From Monarcha castaneiventris obscurior (Eukaryota; Chordata; Aves; Passeriformes; Monarchidae), in contig JAMPIT010000258.1 in the NCBI GenBank assembly GCA_026261815.1, forward strand, positions 13,507,501 to 13,571,500: a stretch of DNA of 64,000 nt, written 5' to 3'. Below, piece after piece: positions 38,325-50,743 of the stretch (positions within the stretch are counted from its first letter, which is position 1; each line of letters starts with the position of its first letter). The notes under the pieces are model-generated. The model was given only the letters and a program-made list of their open reading frames with translations. It did no database searches and was not told the DNA's origin. A program made the translations under genes and the position numbers.

Positions 38325-39417
38325 TTAATGTGCACTTTGGTGCACTTTCAATGCCACACTAATTACTCTTCAGTGTACCAATCATCTACCAGAAAACACA
38401 AGGGAAGTGTTATTTGGCATTTTTGCTCTTTGGCATTTTAGGATAATATGTAAGAGTAGTTAGGCATTTCTCTAGTAAATCACTTTTTTAATTATTTCCC
38501 AGTGTCATAAAAACATTATGAGAAAAAGTACAAACTATGTTTTTAATTATGGCCAATGTTCAGAATCAGGGCTGCACTGTATCCCAAATACACACTGAGC
38601 ACTGTTTTCCACAGACAAAGAAAGGACTCTGGTGCACATGCCAGGCTTGGGTACCCTTCCACACGCTGAGCATGAGACTAACAAGAGTTGAGTTTTACTC
38701 AACAAGGAAAATGAAAATTTCCTGAGACTGACTGCTAAATATCCTGTGTTATGCTGGGCTTTTCAGCATTCAAAAGATAACTCATGACCCCCCTTTTTAA
38801 GCTGCATCCATATTCCTTCTCTTCGTTTATTTTCCTATTGGCAAGGACAGATGCCTGACTTCCCACAAATAAAACTCGGATGCACAGCTATCTACCTAAA
38901 TTACTTGAAGTCCTCATACTAAATAATTTTGAAAATTAATAGCTGTAGTGAAGAGGAATTTCTGTTTTATAGAGCTTCCGTTCCAAGTTAAGACTATGCT
39001 ATACTGAATCATAGATAATATTTTCTGTTTTAATCTGTAGAAAATATTTATATTTGTCATAATCATAGCATGACATACTCCCAACCAGCTCAACATACAA
39101 GCTAGTGTATAAACAGAAACAGATTTTGTTTTAGGATGTATTACAGGAGAGTGGGCACTTGAAAAAAATATGTGGGCAGAAAAGCTTTCTTGAGCACTAG
39201 AAAAATCAAGTCATACCATTGAAGAGGGTGCAACACATTTCCTTCCTATTAATTCACAAATACACTGCAGCATCATGAAAAAAAAAAAAGCAATAACTTA
39301 AAAAACAAAGATGACTGTACTCTATATAATAATATGATAAAAAAAGAAAACCTGCCCTTGACTAGGATGAATTATGCTTCTCAGGCCACTATGATTATTT
39401 GAAGCAGCAAAGAGAAC

Positions 39418-39675
39418 AGTGGATAAAGAAGCAGCAATGAATATGATATACTTATGACTTTTGAAAGGCTTTTGATAAAGTTCATCACAAGAGACTATTA
39501 AGGAAATTTACCACAAGGTAAGAGGTAAATTCTTGTCAGTGATTAAATGCTGGCTAATAGGAAGGAAGCAAGGGGTAGGAATAAATAGCCCATTCTCAGT
39601 GTAGGAAAGATTAATAGTGGGATACTCTAGGGACCAGCAACAAGGCTAATATTGTTTAATATATTTAATTATGAC
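39418..39675 (+). mobile_element. Ancient CR1-type LINE, reverse-transcriptase fragment (decayed)
   Basis: In one frame 39465-39506 reads KAFDKVHHKRLLRK, matching the CR1-family reverse-transcriptase block usually written KAFDKVPHxRLLRK, in which the D is the first catalytic aspartate. Further on, in another frame, 39613-39669 reads NSGIL*GPATRLILFNIFN, corresponding to the family's NSGVPQGSxLGPxLFNIFI block. The spacing of about 50 codons and a linking DRKQ..G.N-like region (seen as NRKEARGRN) agree with the family. In-frame stops and frame shifts make it non-functional. The FADD catalytic block expected further downstream was not found, and any extension to about 39830 is too weak to claim. 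The style resembles older CR1 lineages shared with turtles and crocodilians, unlike the younger avian copy at 43674-43965. Confidence 0.75.
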
Positions 39676-42600
39676 AAGAAATGGGTCAAAAAGCCCCTAC
39701 AGTTCTGAATATTTCTAAACACACAGAAGGTTTGAAATCAGGATCTGGCACTCAGTAGTTGTAGCTGAGACTCCTTTCAACTAAGTGGTCAGAAGAAAAA
39801 TGGGAGAAACTCCACAGAAACACAGAAGCTCAAGGCACCCGGCCCAGAAAAGCTGCCAGTATGTGAAATACACTATCCAAAAAGTCTGTATTTTAGCAGT
39901 GGCTTATATTTTTAAATATATGAGGTAAATCACTCCAATCATTCAGGATGGTATGCACTAAAGATAAGCTCTTCAAATTACTCCACCTTCTTGCCCTAAC
40001 CATTCTGTTGCAGCAGAGGGCTCTGTCAGGAGAAGAAATTTCTCCTCTGTTCCCCTTCTCTAAAAATATAAGTGCATGGCTTCTTTCTTCAAAGGCATGT
40101 ATAAAATCCTGGTCCCCTCAGCACAGGGGACAGGTATCTTAAACTGTTTCTCCCTCAGTTTTTTGAGCAATAATCCTTTCAGGCTCTTTTGCTCATCATT
40201 TATTTATTTAGGGCAAAATTAAAAGCATACAACAGGGACAGTGTGTGGATTTCTGTTTGGTTTGGGATTTGGTGGGGGGAACACACTCGTGCTTTTCTCT
40301 GTCTTTCCATCAGTTTCTTTTCTGTTCTTTTTATTTCTTTGCAGGCACAGACCTCAATTAAACACCACCAGTTAAATCAGCGACAGCAGATACCATGTGC
40401 CTTTTTGGTTTTGGAAGAATGTAACTGAGAAAACCTTAAGGTCTAATACAGCATAGCATAAGAAAATAGAAGGATAACGTAAAAGAAGTTAACAGGAAGT
40501 GAGAAAATCTTCCAGTGATACATGTTAAATGAAGTCTAAGTCATGAAAGGCAAGGGACAGAATTCAATGGTCTTGATAGGCTCCCCGAGCCATATGGTCT
40601 TGCTGCACTTGCACACCTGACAGCAAATTTATTAATACTGTCTTCTCTACTACTTCTCAACCATCTATGAATTTCTGTAATTTCTGTCTGGAACTTCTAC
40701 AACAGTTTTAATTGCAGAGTATATATAAGCAGTCCATGTTTTGCACACTTTCTGGATCAACACCAAGAGGCATATTCTATAATAGATAATCAAAAATGGA
40801 TCTTCTCTCTATTGATAATCTGAGATGAGATGCAAGATATAGCACAGGTGAATACTGGAAATCAGTGAGTTGTATAACAGGTCTCACTTAGCATGGATTT
40901 ATTGTGGAATCCTACCACTATATGCTGCATGCTGGAACATATTGTACTCTAATACATAATATTTCAGAGATGAATGAAAAGAATGAGGTAAATCTAATTC
41001 TTTGCAGCTCAAGATAGCTCACTGGCATTAGCAATTTAATTTGGCTGGCTGACTGGGAGGAATGAGGGAAAGCTGCAGGGCAGGACTGGGAAGTGTAAGA
41101 ACAAAAGAAATACAATCCCCTAACCCTGTTCAGTGCACAGGGCAGAAGTTGGAGGGGCTCTGTGTACCAGTATCTAAAAGCAGCAAATAGTGGGAGCAGA
41201 TCATGGTAAGTGAAACTGCTCTTCATTTCTTTGCTTGACTATTTCAACCAGAGCTGAGAGAAAGATGATTAAGAAAAAACAGGACTTTTATCCATAGCCA
41301 TGGAGATCTATCCAGAAACACTACTAAAAATATTTGCTTAAGTATTTGCCTAAGTATTTTAGTTTTCAATAGAGTATTCTACATAATAAAAGACCCCTTG
41401 CCAGTTTAGCAATGCAAGTAAAATTTGCAGAGAGTTCTGATATTCTAGAGAGATCAGTGAGTGGATATGCTGTGTGGCACATTTGCCTATGTGCAAGTGC
41501 ACTGGTAAATAAAGGACAGTTTTCTTCTAGTACATACTAAAACAGAGCAAGGAAGAGCAATAAGAGAAACAAAGTCTGCAAAGCTGCCTCTTTAGATTTT
41601 GTCTGCTGTCCTACAGAAGCAGTTAAAAAGAGCATGTTTATCAACACACAAAACTGACAAATGAAGAACGGAAACAATTTTGAAAGGGATCCTGTTCAAC
41701 ATTGGTTTTGGGCATTCATGGAAAATTAAGTGTAAGGAGACACCTGCAACCATGCAAGTATTACAATAGTCTTTAGGATGCAGCTGATTGCTTGATAATT
41801 ACAAACTCCCTGTGTGTAATGGAGCTTTCTTGCTCAGAAAATCAATCACATACATATTTCAGAGAAAAACTCACCTGCTTGGAGGTGGAAAATAAGTTTT
41901 TATTGTTTTTTATAAATTCCTGTTACCTCTACAGGAATAAAAGGGATGAGCATTTGGGACAGTGTTTGTTCTTTGTATTTGTCTCCTTCGCTCGTGGGCC
42001 ATTGGGAAGAAAATTATTTTGAAACTCCTGCTAACACTTGCCCTGCTCCATCAAGCCTCTTCTAGCTGCCAAAAGCCAGAAAGGCTCTCGTGCTAGACAA
42101 TATCCATGCTTGTGAATACTGAAACTGCGTACCTGCAATGGCACAACATTCCTCTGGAGCTAAGAGAGTTAATTGTTCCCTGTGTCTCAGCTTATTTGGC
42201 GTACTACCCTGCCATGCTCAGCTGGGGTGCTCACATCTAACATTGCTCTGTGCCATGGAGATATATAACTGTCAATGCCCTTAGCTGAGATAAAGAATTG
42301 GAGAGGGAGAAAAGGATGCACTGTATATACAGTCTACCTATTAACAAAATACTTTTCATTTGCTTGGCACAATCCCAAGAAGAATACAGCTCTCAATTCT
42401 TGTTTTGGTACATGCTAAAATTTGATTCAGAGGAAAATAAATTGGTAATTCAAATCAGTTTGCTAATTTTTGCATTTGAGTAGGAAGAATATGTTACATC
42501 ATAAACAAAAGAGCTACTTATCTTCAAAAGTATATTACAATTACCCATAATGGCTCCCCATTTTGTGAAATGAAAGACAAAGCACTAATCTTTGTGTGTC

Positions 42601-43673
42601 ATCATAGTTAAGTCTGCTGGGAAATGACATACAGGCTTTCAACACCTTAGGAGAAATTAATTACATAAAATCTAACAGACCAAATGGTCAAGCATAAGGA
42701 GTAGCATCACTCGTATTGACGAGCTGCTGTATAGCAAAATTCTCCCATTACCTCTTTGTTCAGCTAACTATAGTATGTAATTATAACAAGCTCTCTTTAA
42801 TGTCATCATTGCATGTTGAGCTGCTTAAGGTCTTTTACTAATTGGAAGTCACTCCCATGGATCTCATGTAGGGATGACATCACTTTTAAGTGAAAAAGAT
42901 TGATGTAAAGCCATGGACTCACGCTGTTTTTTTAAAATTTCTAATATTTCTGTCAATTTTAAATTGCTACTTAGATCAATTGATGCTTTCATCTATTATT
43001 AAGGATTTAATGGATTCTCTTCTGTCTGTTGATTATACTTGAGGTAAAATGCAGGAGGTTCTCAGGAGAAGATTTGTTACTCAAAAGCTCTCCATCATTT
43101 GTGATTTGCTAGTGAAAATTTCCCATTTTTAGCATTTAGTTCAGTGTTCTCTGTTCAGGTTTGAAATTCAGACATAGCTTAGAAAAATAATTTTTTCATT
43201 TTACAACCAGTTATCTTTTTAAAAAACAATTACTGTTCCTACTTCTTTGGAAATTTTGCATTTGCTGAGAATCCTATGGAAGCAACAATCTATAAGGGTT
43301 ATCCTTTTGATGAGTCCTTATCCACAGTACTAAAAATTTATAAATACAGTTTCTAAATTTTTGAAAAATTTAGAATTTTTGCAACTTCTTGATCTGCATC
43401 TTTAGATAGAATTTTAGCAAGCAAATGTTATGCCTTTACATGCATAGAAATATATGTTCCCATTTCTGATTACATGAAACAAGTTTTAAAAGGAAGGTTT
43501 TACAGAGTTGTGGTAGCTTTGCATTTGGCCCTTATTGAGTCAAAAGGCAATTTTGATGCATTTTGGATGCAGCTCTCATGGTTGCATTGCTCTATTAATC
43601 TACATTCAGGCTTACCATCAAAACAACCAACTTGGACTGAAACAGATTCCCATTTAAGTCAATAAGAATCAGA
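39676..43673. other. Non-coding unique sequence, no gene seen
   Basis: No gene supported. A T-rich tract ending CAG at 40,321-40,344 resembles a splice acceptor and is followed by 27 open codons then a stop; no exon is called. A 102-codon minus-strand frame at 40918-41226 has no recognisable domain. The 42,560-42,900 region is repeat-free and conserved-element-like. A 25-bp near-perfect palindrome lies at 43351-43375. Confidence 0.65.
43351..43375. repeat. 25-bp palindrome (12-bp arms, 1-nt centre)
   Basis: TTCTAAATTTTT at 43351-43362 is exactly repeated in inverted form at 43364-43375 around a single G. It is AT-only apart from one pair per arm, so chance in AT-rich DNA is a reasonable explanation. 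Confidence 0.85.
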
Positions 43674-43965
43674 TTCCTTGGGGAGCTGTTCCAGTGCCCA
43701 GCCACCCTCTGGGTGAAGAACCTTTTCTAATATCCAACCTAAACCTCCCCTGACTCAGCTTCAGGCCACTCCCTCGGGTCCTGTCAGTGTCACCACAGAG
43801 CAGAGATCAGTACCTGCCCCTCCTCTTCCCCTCCTCAGGAAGCTGTAACTGCAGTGAGGTCTCCCCTCAGTCTCCTGCAGGCTGAACAGACCCAGTGCCC
43901 TCAGCCGCTCCTCACACGGCTTCTCACCAAGGCCCTTCACCACCTTTGGTCCTTCACCATCTCCT
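43674..43965 (-). mobile_element. CR1 LINE fragment, end of ORF2 (reverse orientation)
   Basis: On the minus strand this is the familiar avian CR1 segment covering the C-terminal part of the ORF2 polyprotein. The frame at 43943-43761 reads [20 protein letters not shown], close to the family's [29 protein letters not shown], and later GRGGAGTDLCSVVT, matching GRGGAGTDLFSVVT. Between these, a small deletion after LFSLQETEGR shifts the frame relative to the family, so it is not functional. DNA beyond the frame continues with the GGTTTAGGTTGGATAT and GGTTCTTCACCCAGAGGGTG phrases of the element. The copy stops near 43674, short of the usual 3' UTR and terminal ATTCTATG repeat, so its 3' end has been lost; the 5' end near 43965 is approximate. 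The frame ends before the stop of the full-length protein. Confidence 0.92.
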
Positions 43966-44053
43966 TCCCTAATGACATTTAAAATCAGGCTCCTTCTAGG
44001 ACAATAATTGGGGGAGGGGAGGCTACAGAATCACACTCAAAACTTGATTTTAG

Positions 44054-44106
44054 TTTCTTTTCATTGATTTCACTTTCTTTTCATTGATTTCAATTTCTTT
44101 TCATTA
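44054..44106 (+). repeat. Tandem repeat, 20-bp unit x2.65
   Basis: TTTCTTTTCATTGATTTCAC (44054-44073) and TTTCTTTTCATTGATTTCAA (44074-44093) differ only at the last base and are followed by 13 more bases of the same unit. The close identity suggests recent slippage or duplication. Confidence 0.92.
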
Positions 44107-44128
44107 TCATTTACAAACACAGATTACC

Positions 44129-44142
44129 AAAAAAAAAAAAAA
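44129..44142 (+). repeat. Poly(A) run, 14 nt
   Basis: Fourteen A directly between the 20-bp tandem repeat and the CCAA microsatellite. No retroelement body is attached. Confidence 0.85.
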
Positions 44143-44151
44143 CCCCAAAAG

Positions 44152-44176
44152 CCAACCAACCAACCAACCAACCAAC
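44152..44176 (+). repeat. (CCAA)6 microsatellite
   Basis: Six CCAA units plus one extra C in uninterrupted series, preceded and followed by other A/C-rich bases. Confidence 0.95.
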
Positions 44177-47100
44177 GCCCCAAACAAAAAACCCCTCAAA
44201 CATTGCCAAGAATAAGAAATCTGTCTGTGTCCACATCCAGTCTTGCTGAGAGACCACAACCAGCAGCCAATACAGCTTCATATGACAAAATAAAAAGAAA
44301 TAAGTATTTTTTGGGGGGCTGCACTTATCCACCACACTTAAAAGCTGCCAGGTGATGAAGAATACATCTTACAAGAAATGGGAACTGCTAGGAGCCCTGC
44401 AGATGTACTTCTCTACAGCTCTTGATAGCATGCACAGCTCTACAGGATCTTAATCCAGGCAGAACCTCCTACAGTTTTTCCTGGAACAACGAGCTAAACA
44501 AATGTTATAAGGAAAATAAAAGCCTCAGAAAATTATTCATTTTTAAGGGAAAAATGTAAATACAGCATTAGTGTCCCTCGTATGATTTATTGCTTCTTTG
44601 TATCTTTAGGATAACACAAGTACATTTTGTTGTTCTACTTGATGGCATTTTTTTTCATGTATGGTTGAGCATAGAATAAACAGGCTCATAACTGTCAGCA
44701 CATAAGTTACTGCCAATGCTGCCTTGGGGTCACATTAACTTATATACCTAATTTTTCTTTTTCAGGGTGGGTTTTTTTTTTTTTAATTAATAGATTTTCT
44801 TACATGTATATATTTAGCATGTTCTTGTTTAGCTGACATAGTATACTTTTGGGGTTTCCCCTGTGGGTGTAGGAGAAAAAGATTGATGAATTATAATTTG
44901 ATGAAGGTAGTTATGGTAGCAAAAAGTGAGAAATAGAATATTTTCAAAATGCCAGAGGTGAAGGAATAAGATACACATGATTAAAGTTGCTATAAAATCA
45001 AAGCTGTCAAAGCAATAATAGCAGTAAAAGAGAAGTATTCAAGCAATGTTGGCTTCCCCAAAACATCCAGTGGTGCCATGAAGTATATTATTTAGGCAAG
45101 TCTGTTAGGAGTACCGGGGGATTGGATTGGTTGTTTTTCTCACAGACTACAACAAATATGTTGAACTATAAACATTGTTTGCTCCAGGAATTTTGTCCAG
45201 GGCAACTTGGGATTGCAATTTCCTAATAGAATTCAGGGCGCAAACATTTACAGCAGCCCATACAAGGACCAGCTAAGTGGAAGAAAGGTAAAGAGCTTGG
45301 GGATCAGACCTGAGCAGTGAAGTGCAGTAGAAGAACCAGGGAGAAACAGGCTTAGCAAAGGGCTGAAGTAAGCAGGATGTAAAGGCTCTCTTTAATATAA
45401 AGTACTTTTCATTGTGGTTAAATACAAACTTTTGGCATATTGGTGTCTGAGTCACCTGTCCCTCACATTAGGATGGGCAAAACAACTAGAAACTAACTGG
45501 TCTCTTAAATATAATCTAGAACTATTTTTTCTATATATATTTAATTTTCTTTCTTGTAACTTTGTTTCCAAATTTGTTAACAATTATTTAATGCCTTGAT
45601 AGAAGTTTATTTTCACCTTTAAGGTCAGGAATGATAGGGGATTTTGTCCAAAACACGCTATTTCTTTGAACACAAAAAAAACCCCCAAAACCTAATAAAG
45701 CTTTATGAGTGTAGACAAAATTTTATAGGCAACTCCAAGACTGGGGAATCTCAGGAGATACACATGTTGCTACGTGTCAGCCTTCTTCAGCAGAAGGTGG
45801 GTAGCCAATAGGAGACTGGTCCTATAGAGCTTTAACTCATGTTTTTCCTATCCCCTTTCTGCTATGAATAAATATTGAGAAAGAGCTGAACTATATTTTG
45901 TATATTGTCATCAGAAGAGGTCTAAAGGGAATAGCCAAAGAGGTTAATGACTGCAAGAGGGAGCGAAGAAAAATATTAGAAATGAAATTATTAAATCCAA
46001 GAGGTAGAAAGAAAAGCACAGTAAAAACTGCTTTACAGAGTTACTTAAAGATGTTAGTGTGAAGCAGGGGCTACAGAAGACTAAAAGAGACATTTTCAAA
46101 AAGAGAGCACAGAAGTTGCTGAATGCTTCTTTCCTGTTTTAGTTCAGACAGCAGCTTTATCTGCTAGTCCAGGGAAGCAACACATTTCTCACATGGAAAA
46201 CCTCAAAAGGTGCAGGACGAAGCTGTAGAGCAGTAATGATGAACAGATTTCGTGCCTAGTGTCACACTTATTGTTGAAAGATTCGTGCCTTATTGCTCCT
46301 TTGTGCCAGTCCAGATCTCTGACAGTGCTAAAGCTGACTCCATTGCCAAGGGTTTTCAAGAAGGCTGTGAGAAAACTGACAGCAAAATTTCAGCAGAACC
46401 AGATGAGGTTTTACATGACTCCAGCTTTTGTCATAAACCTGGAATTCAGACCAGGTTTGTCCAAAAATGTTTTCAGTGACTCATACCAAATGTTCACCTT
46501 GCACTCTTTTTTCATTGAAACATGTAACATATGGATTTGTTTATGCAGGGCTGAGGAATGGGTTCAGTTTGACTCAGAGATTCAAAAGCAAAAATAAAAA
46601 ATGCTAAACCAGAGCAAGTACAAAAACTGCAGCTGCATTCAGAACCACACTAAGAAAGGACTCATACCAAGGAGGACAAAACAGAGATTTCCCTCATCTG
46701 TGTCATTTTCTAAGAGACGCTGACAGGTACTGGAGACACTTATATTTAAATATCAATTTTACTGGTTTATTTCAACTTTTTCTCTCCATCTGACAGTGAA
46801 ATAGAGAATGTCAGGTTTAGCCCTGGAATGAGCACAGTTATTGCAGTCACATTGCCAGGTTAGTGGCTTACATGTTTTCCCCCCAGTGCAGAAATTGTAG
46901 TGAGTCTTTTGTTTCCATAGTGACAGAATGTTATGGAGGCTGGAGGTTTCCCTACATCAAGGAGAGTTGGGATGCAATGGAGAAAGCCCTTAGCTAATGA
47001 CAGTGAAAGGCCTTCAGGGAATTATCACGTGCTAGCACTTCTCCAGGAACGAGTGCCTTGCTTTTAAGGTTGTCCTGCACTAAAGCTGAGATTTCAAAGC

Positions 47101-50100
47101 TGCCTAGAAATACCTAATCTTAATGGGAGATTGGGCACCAAAATTCTTAGGGTTCAGTTTTAGTTTATCTGAACAGAAAAATAAAAGATGCCAAATACTA
47201 AGTTTTTCATGAAGACATATACATTTCATTAAGCAAGTATATTTGGCTTTGTATTAAATGAAGTTTTTATGAACATAGCAAAGTCACATTCCTAAACACA
47301 ATGTACTAGCACTTTTGATATATGCTACACTATTTATGTCCCCATCTGTTCGAATGACACTGTCTGATCCTTTATTCCTTCAGGTTTTTTATTGTGTCCT
47401 CGTTATGTATCCCTGACAGTACTAGCTGAATTTGGACACTAAATATTTCTCACATTTAATGCATTCCTCATGTTATCTGGTTTTTGCTTTCATTTTCCCT
47501 GAAGTCTTCAGCAGACACGGTGGCCACCTCACTGAGAGCAAGGCCTGAAACTAGCAAAAAGCTTCAAAAGCTATTTGAAAACAATGAAGTGCTTATTGTT
47601 TATCTTTTTTTTGTTCAAGCTCAGTGAAATCTTATTCACTAGAGTGCAGTAATTTCAATTAGGAAATTAAAATTAAACTTCTCCTATGAACTAACTTGAA
47701 AAAGGAAATACTAAGCAAAATCAAATTTAATTAGTCTTGATTCCATCCAGTCACCAAGTCTGAGATTCTAGTTTTGTTATGTAGACTCAAAGACCAGGTA
47801 GATACTTAAAGGATTAGTATCTATCTGAACCAGCAAACCTGCTAGGGTTGAGAGGGAACAGACAGAACTATGCAAGACCCAAATCCTTGGAAGGTATGAA
47901 GTTTACCTGATTTTGTATTTATAAATCCAAAGCTCTTTCTAATTTACTGCAGACCAAAGGTTTTGAGTAAAACAATGTATATTACAAGGCCTCCGGCCAC
48001 ATTTGTGATGACCAAAAGCAAAGCTATAGACTCTTTTTCCAGAAAAGTCTTGATTTTTTACTTACTCAAATCCAATCAAAGGGCAAGAGCGGAAGTAACA
48101 AGGATCTCAAGTGAGACAGAAGATAATTCCCAGTGATCCAATTCTGCAAACATATTAATTATCTGTGTGTACAGGTGAAAGCTTGAAAAATATTATTCTA
48201 GAATCCACTACACACAGAGACACTGAGCTCCTGTGCTTGCTATCCACAAATTCTCTCCTGTATTGTACATATGGCATTACCTATAAAAGCCAAAGAGACT
48301 TCTTATAGGAAAAAATATAGTATAAACCCTCAGGTATTTGCAAACACTTCTATCTCAAAAAAATACCATAAAAGAAAGAGACATTAGCTGAGAAGGACTT
48401 ATGCCACAAAACAGTAGTTCCTGGTACCATAAAATTGCAGCATCCATTCTCTACCAAAACAAAAGGGATACTTCAGAACTAAGACTGTAAGTTATGCTCT
48501 GTATTAGAGAAAGTTTGTAAAATTGGAAAGCTACCCCACAATTCTAACGGAAAACAGTGTTTTAAGTATGACAAAAAATCACTTCAAAGACCCAAATCAT
48601 ACTTTGAATACTTATTCCGCAAAAGCAGGGGATGAATTTTAAAGTGGAATTTAATGTTTCTATTATAAAATATAATTTTCTCAATTACTGAATGTTTACA
48701 TGTGCAAAGAAATGTAACTTTGTAGTCTTTTCTGTACTCTAGTTCCTATTAAATTCTAATATCTGTCTTATCTTTCTAAGCAGAATGTTTTTTCTGTTCA
48801 AAGGGAGTAATCTCAGGATGAAAACTCCCCAAATGGAAGTGAATTCAAACTGCGCATGACACTGATTTCTACAAAACTGACCAGTTTTTCAATATCTTTA
48901 GGTCACTGTAGATCTGATATGATATTGTATGAAATTCCATCTGAAATAGCAGGCTTTGGAATATATTTATAGCATTATTTCTGTAGTTCTTAGTACTTCT
49001 ACAGTACTGAGGCTGTTCTTAGACAAAAAAGAGATCACAGCAGGAAAGAAATCTCCTTCCTTCTATCAACTCACCTTCACCAGAAGCCTTTTACTAAAGA
49101 AAGACATTTTACTCTAGTTTTATCTATCCCTAGTTCAATCTAAAATTGTTCCTGCCTAGAAGCTGGAATGCAGTAACAATTATAACCTAGATCTAAAACT
49201 GAAATCTTGGCTTTTATGCTTTAAGAGCAAAGTCTGGGGGTTTTCCTCAGGCATTCTCCTTTCTCATTCATACATGCATTTACATTAAAAATGTCTGTGC
49301 AAGGAATACATGGGCTCCTTTTGCATAATCCTTGCAGGTAAGTTTTTTAAAGATCACACTATAAAGAAAACACACACCATTATTCTTGATAAATAAACAT
49401 TCATAACTATTCTTAAAATTAGTAAGGGAATAAATTTTACCTTATTTTTCACTGATTATTTTTGCATTGTTGCATTTCCGGGATCTAATCAGGGCTGGAA
49501 GTAGATTTGGGGAATAGGGGAAAAAAGCCAAAGAAGGGAGTTGAAGTACAGTCAGAAACATAAAGTGCCAGGGTCTAAAACCCAAGCTAATTAAGAGAAA
49601 ATGGTGAATGCAATAATGCAGACCTAGTAAGGCTCTGAGATGAGTGACCTGCTGGCAACTGCAACACCCCAAGGTATGGTTGCAGCTGCTGAGGTTTATA
49701 ATGAAGGCAGGAAATCTACCAGATGAAAAAGTATTCTTTCATTCAGCTTTGGTTTTAGTGAAATTCTCCCAGCACATGAAAAATGCTTTCCCCAGCATGC
49801 AAAGAACCCCATGCAAGAGGATCCTTACGCAACAATCTTTGTTCCACTTGCACAAGGAAGGGAAGTCCCTGCCACCTGCCCTTCCAGATCCAAGGCACCA
49901 GGAGCACTCTGGAGTACTTTCTTTTTATAGAGAAGCAGAACACTTTCTGCCTTTCTCCTAAAAGCATGTTTGACCACAAGTTTATTCTGTTGGATTGATG
50001 ACAACACTCTACAGATTAAATACCAAAACTCTCAAAGCAGTGATTCACATTAACTCTTTAAGGACTTAGGCACAAGGTGCAGGGGGTATCTTTGTGGAGA

Positions 50101-50655
50101 ACAACAAAAAGACATTATACTAAAGGGATCAGGCTATGAAAAAATTTCTTGGTATTTCTACAAAGGAGAAGTTGTAAAAAGGCAGCTCATCAAAGGCTGT
50201 AAAATTATTATCACTATTACAGTTTGTCCTCAGCCTAAGTTTTACAACATGAGGAGACAGAGATTATTTGTGGTTTGGCAGCTGAACTGAAAGAGAAAAA
50301 TGTTACTCAAAAAATAGTTCAGAGCAAACAATACTTAAAGTGATTAGGACTTGTTGCTGAAATGAAAATAATCTAAAAACTGTCTTTTTTTGTGTATAAA
50401 ATTGCAAAGGAAATGAAAGGACAGATTCCCATAACAGAAGAAAACCTCTTTTTAATAAATAAATCAGTGATAACAACTTCCACCTGGGACATGGAAAATA
50501 TGGTTTCAACATCTACCTCCAGCTAAAATCTGAACCCACATTTCTAAAACACATCTTAACCAACAGGCTAGAGGGAAATCCTTGTCCTTAGATTCTCAGT
50601 GTAAACAACAAACAAATTTTATATATCACTTGTAAGATATGAGAAAGAGATGACC
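44177..50655. other. Non-coding unique sequence, no gene seen
   Basis: No gene supported. Two overlapping plus-strand frames at 46252-46597 (75 and 112 codons) have no recognisable product. A run of 13 T at 44772-44784 is the only notable homopolymer. No interspersed repeat was recognised. Confidence 0.65.
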
Positions 50656-50743
50656 TTCCAAATGCACTTTTATTTCCATTACTCAGGTACCCATTTTGAC
50701 ATTCCAAATGCACTTTTATTTCCATTACTCAGATACTCATTTA
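50656..50743 (+). repeat. Tandem duplication, 46-bp unit x1.9
   Basis: The unit at 50656-50701 is repeated from 50702. The first 31 bases are identical (starting TTCCAAATGCACTTTTATTT); afterwards GGTACCCATTT becomes GATACTCATTT. Few differences suggest a fairly recent duplication. No gene or element explains it. Confidence 0.93.

Larger units (their letters stand above)
35830..39414. other. Non-coding unique sequence, no gene seen
   Basis: No gene recognised; frames reach 88 codons (37097-37363) without a recognisable product. A G-rich cluster lies at 38125-38158 and an 11-bp inverted repeat at 38239-38324. Confidence 0.65.

Noticed and set aside
40321..40428. Acceptor-like tract ending TTTGCAG with 27 open codons
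   Set aside because: Stop codon soon after, no polyadenylation context or homology; such acceptors are common by chance.
46252..46597. Two overlapping plus-strand frames of 75 and 112 codons
   Set aside because: Both frames are open over the same bases, which argues for low stop density rather than coding; no domain or promoter seen.
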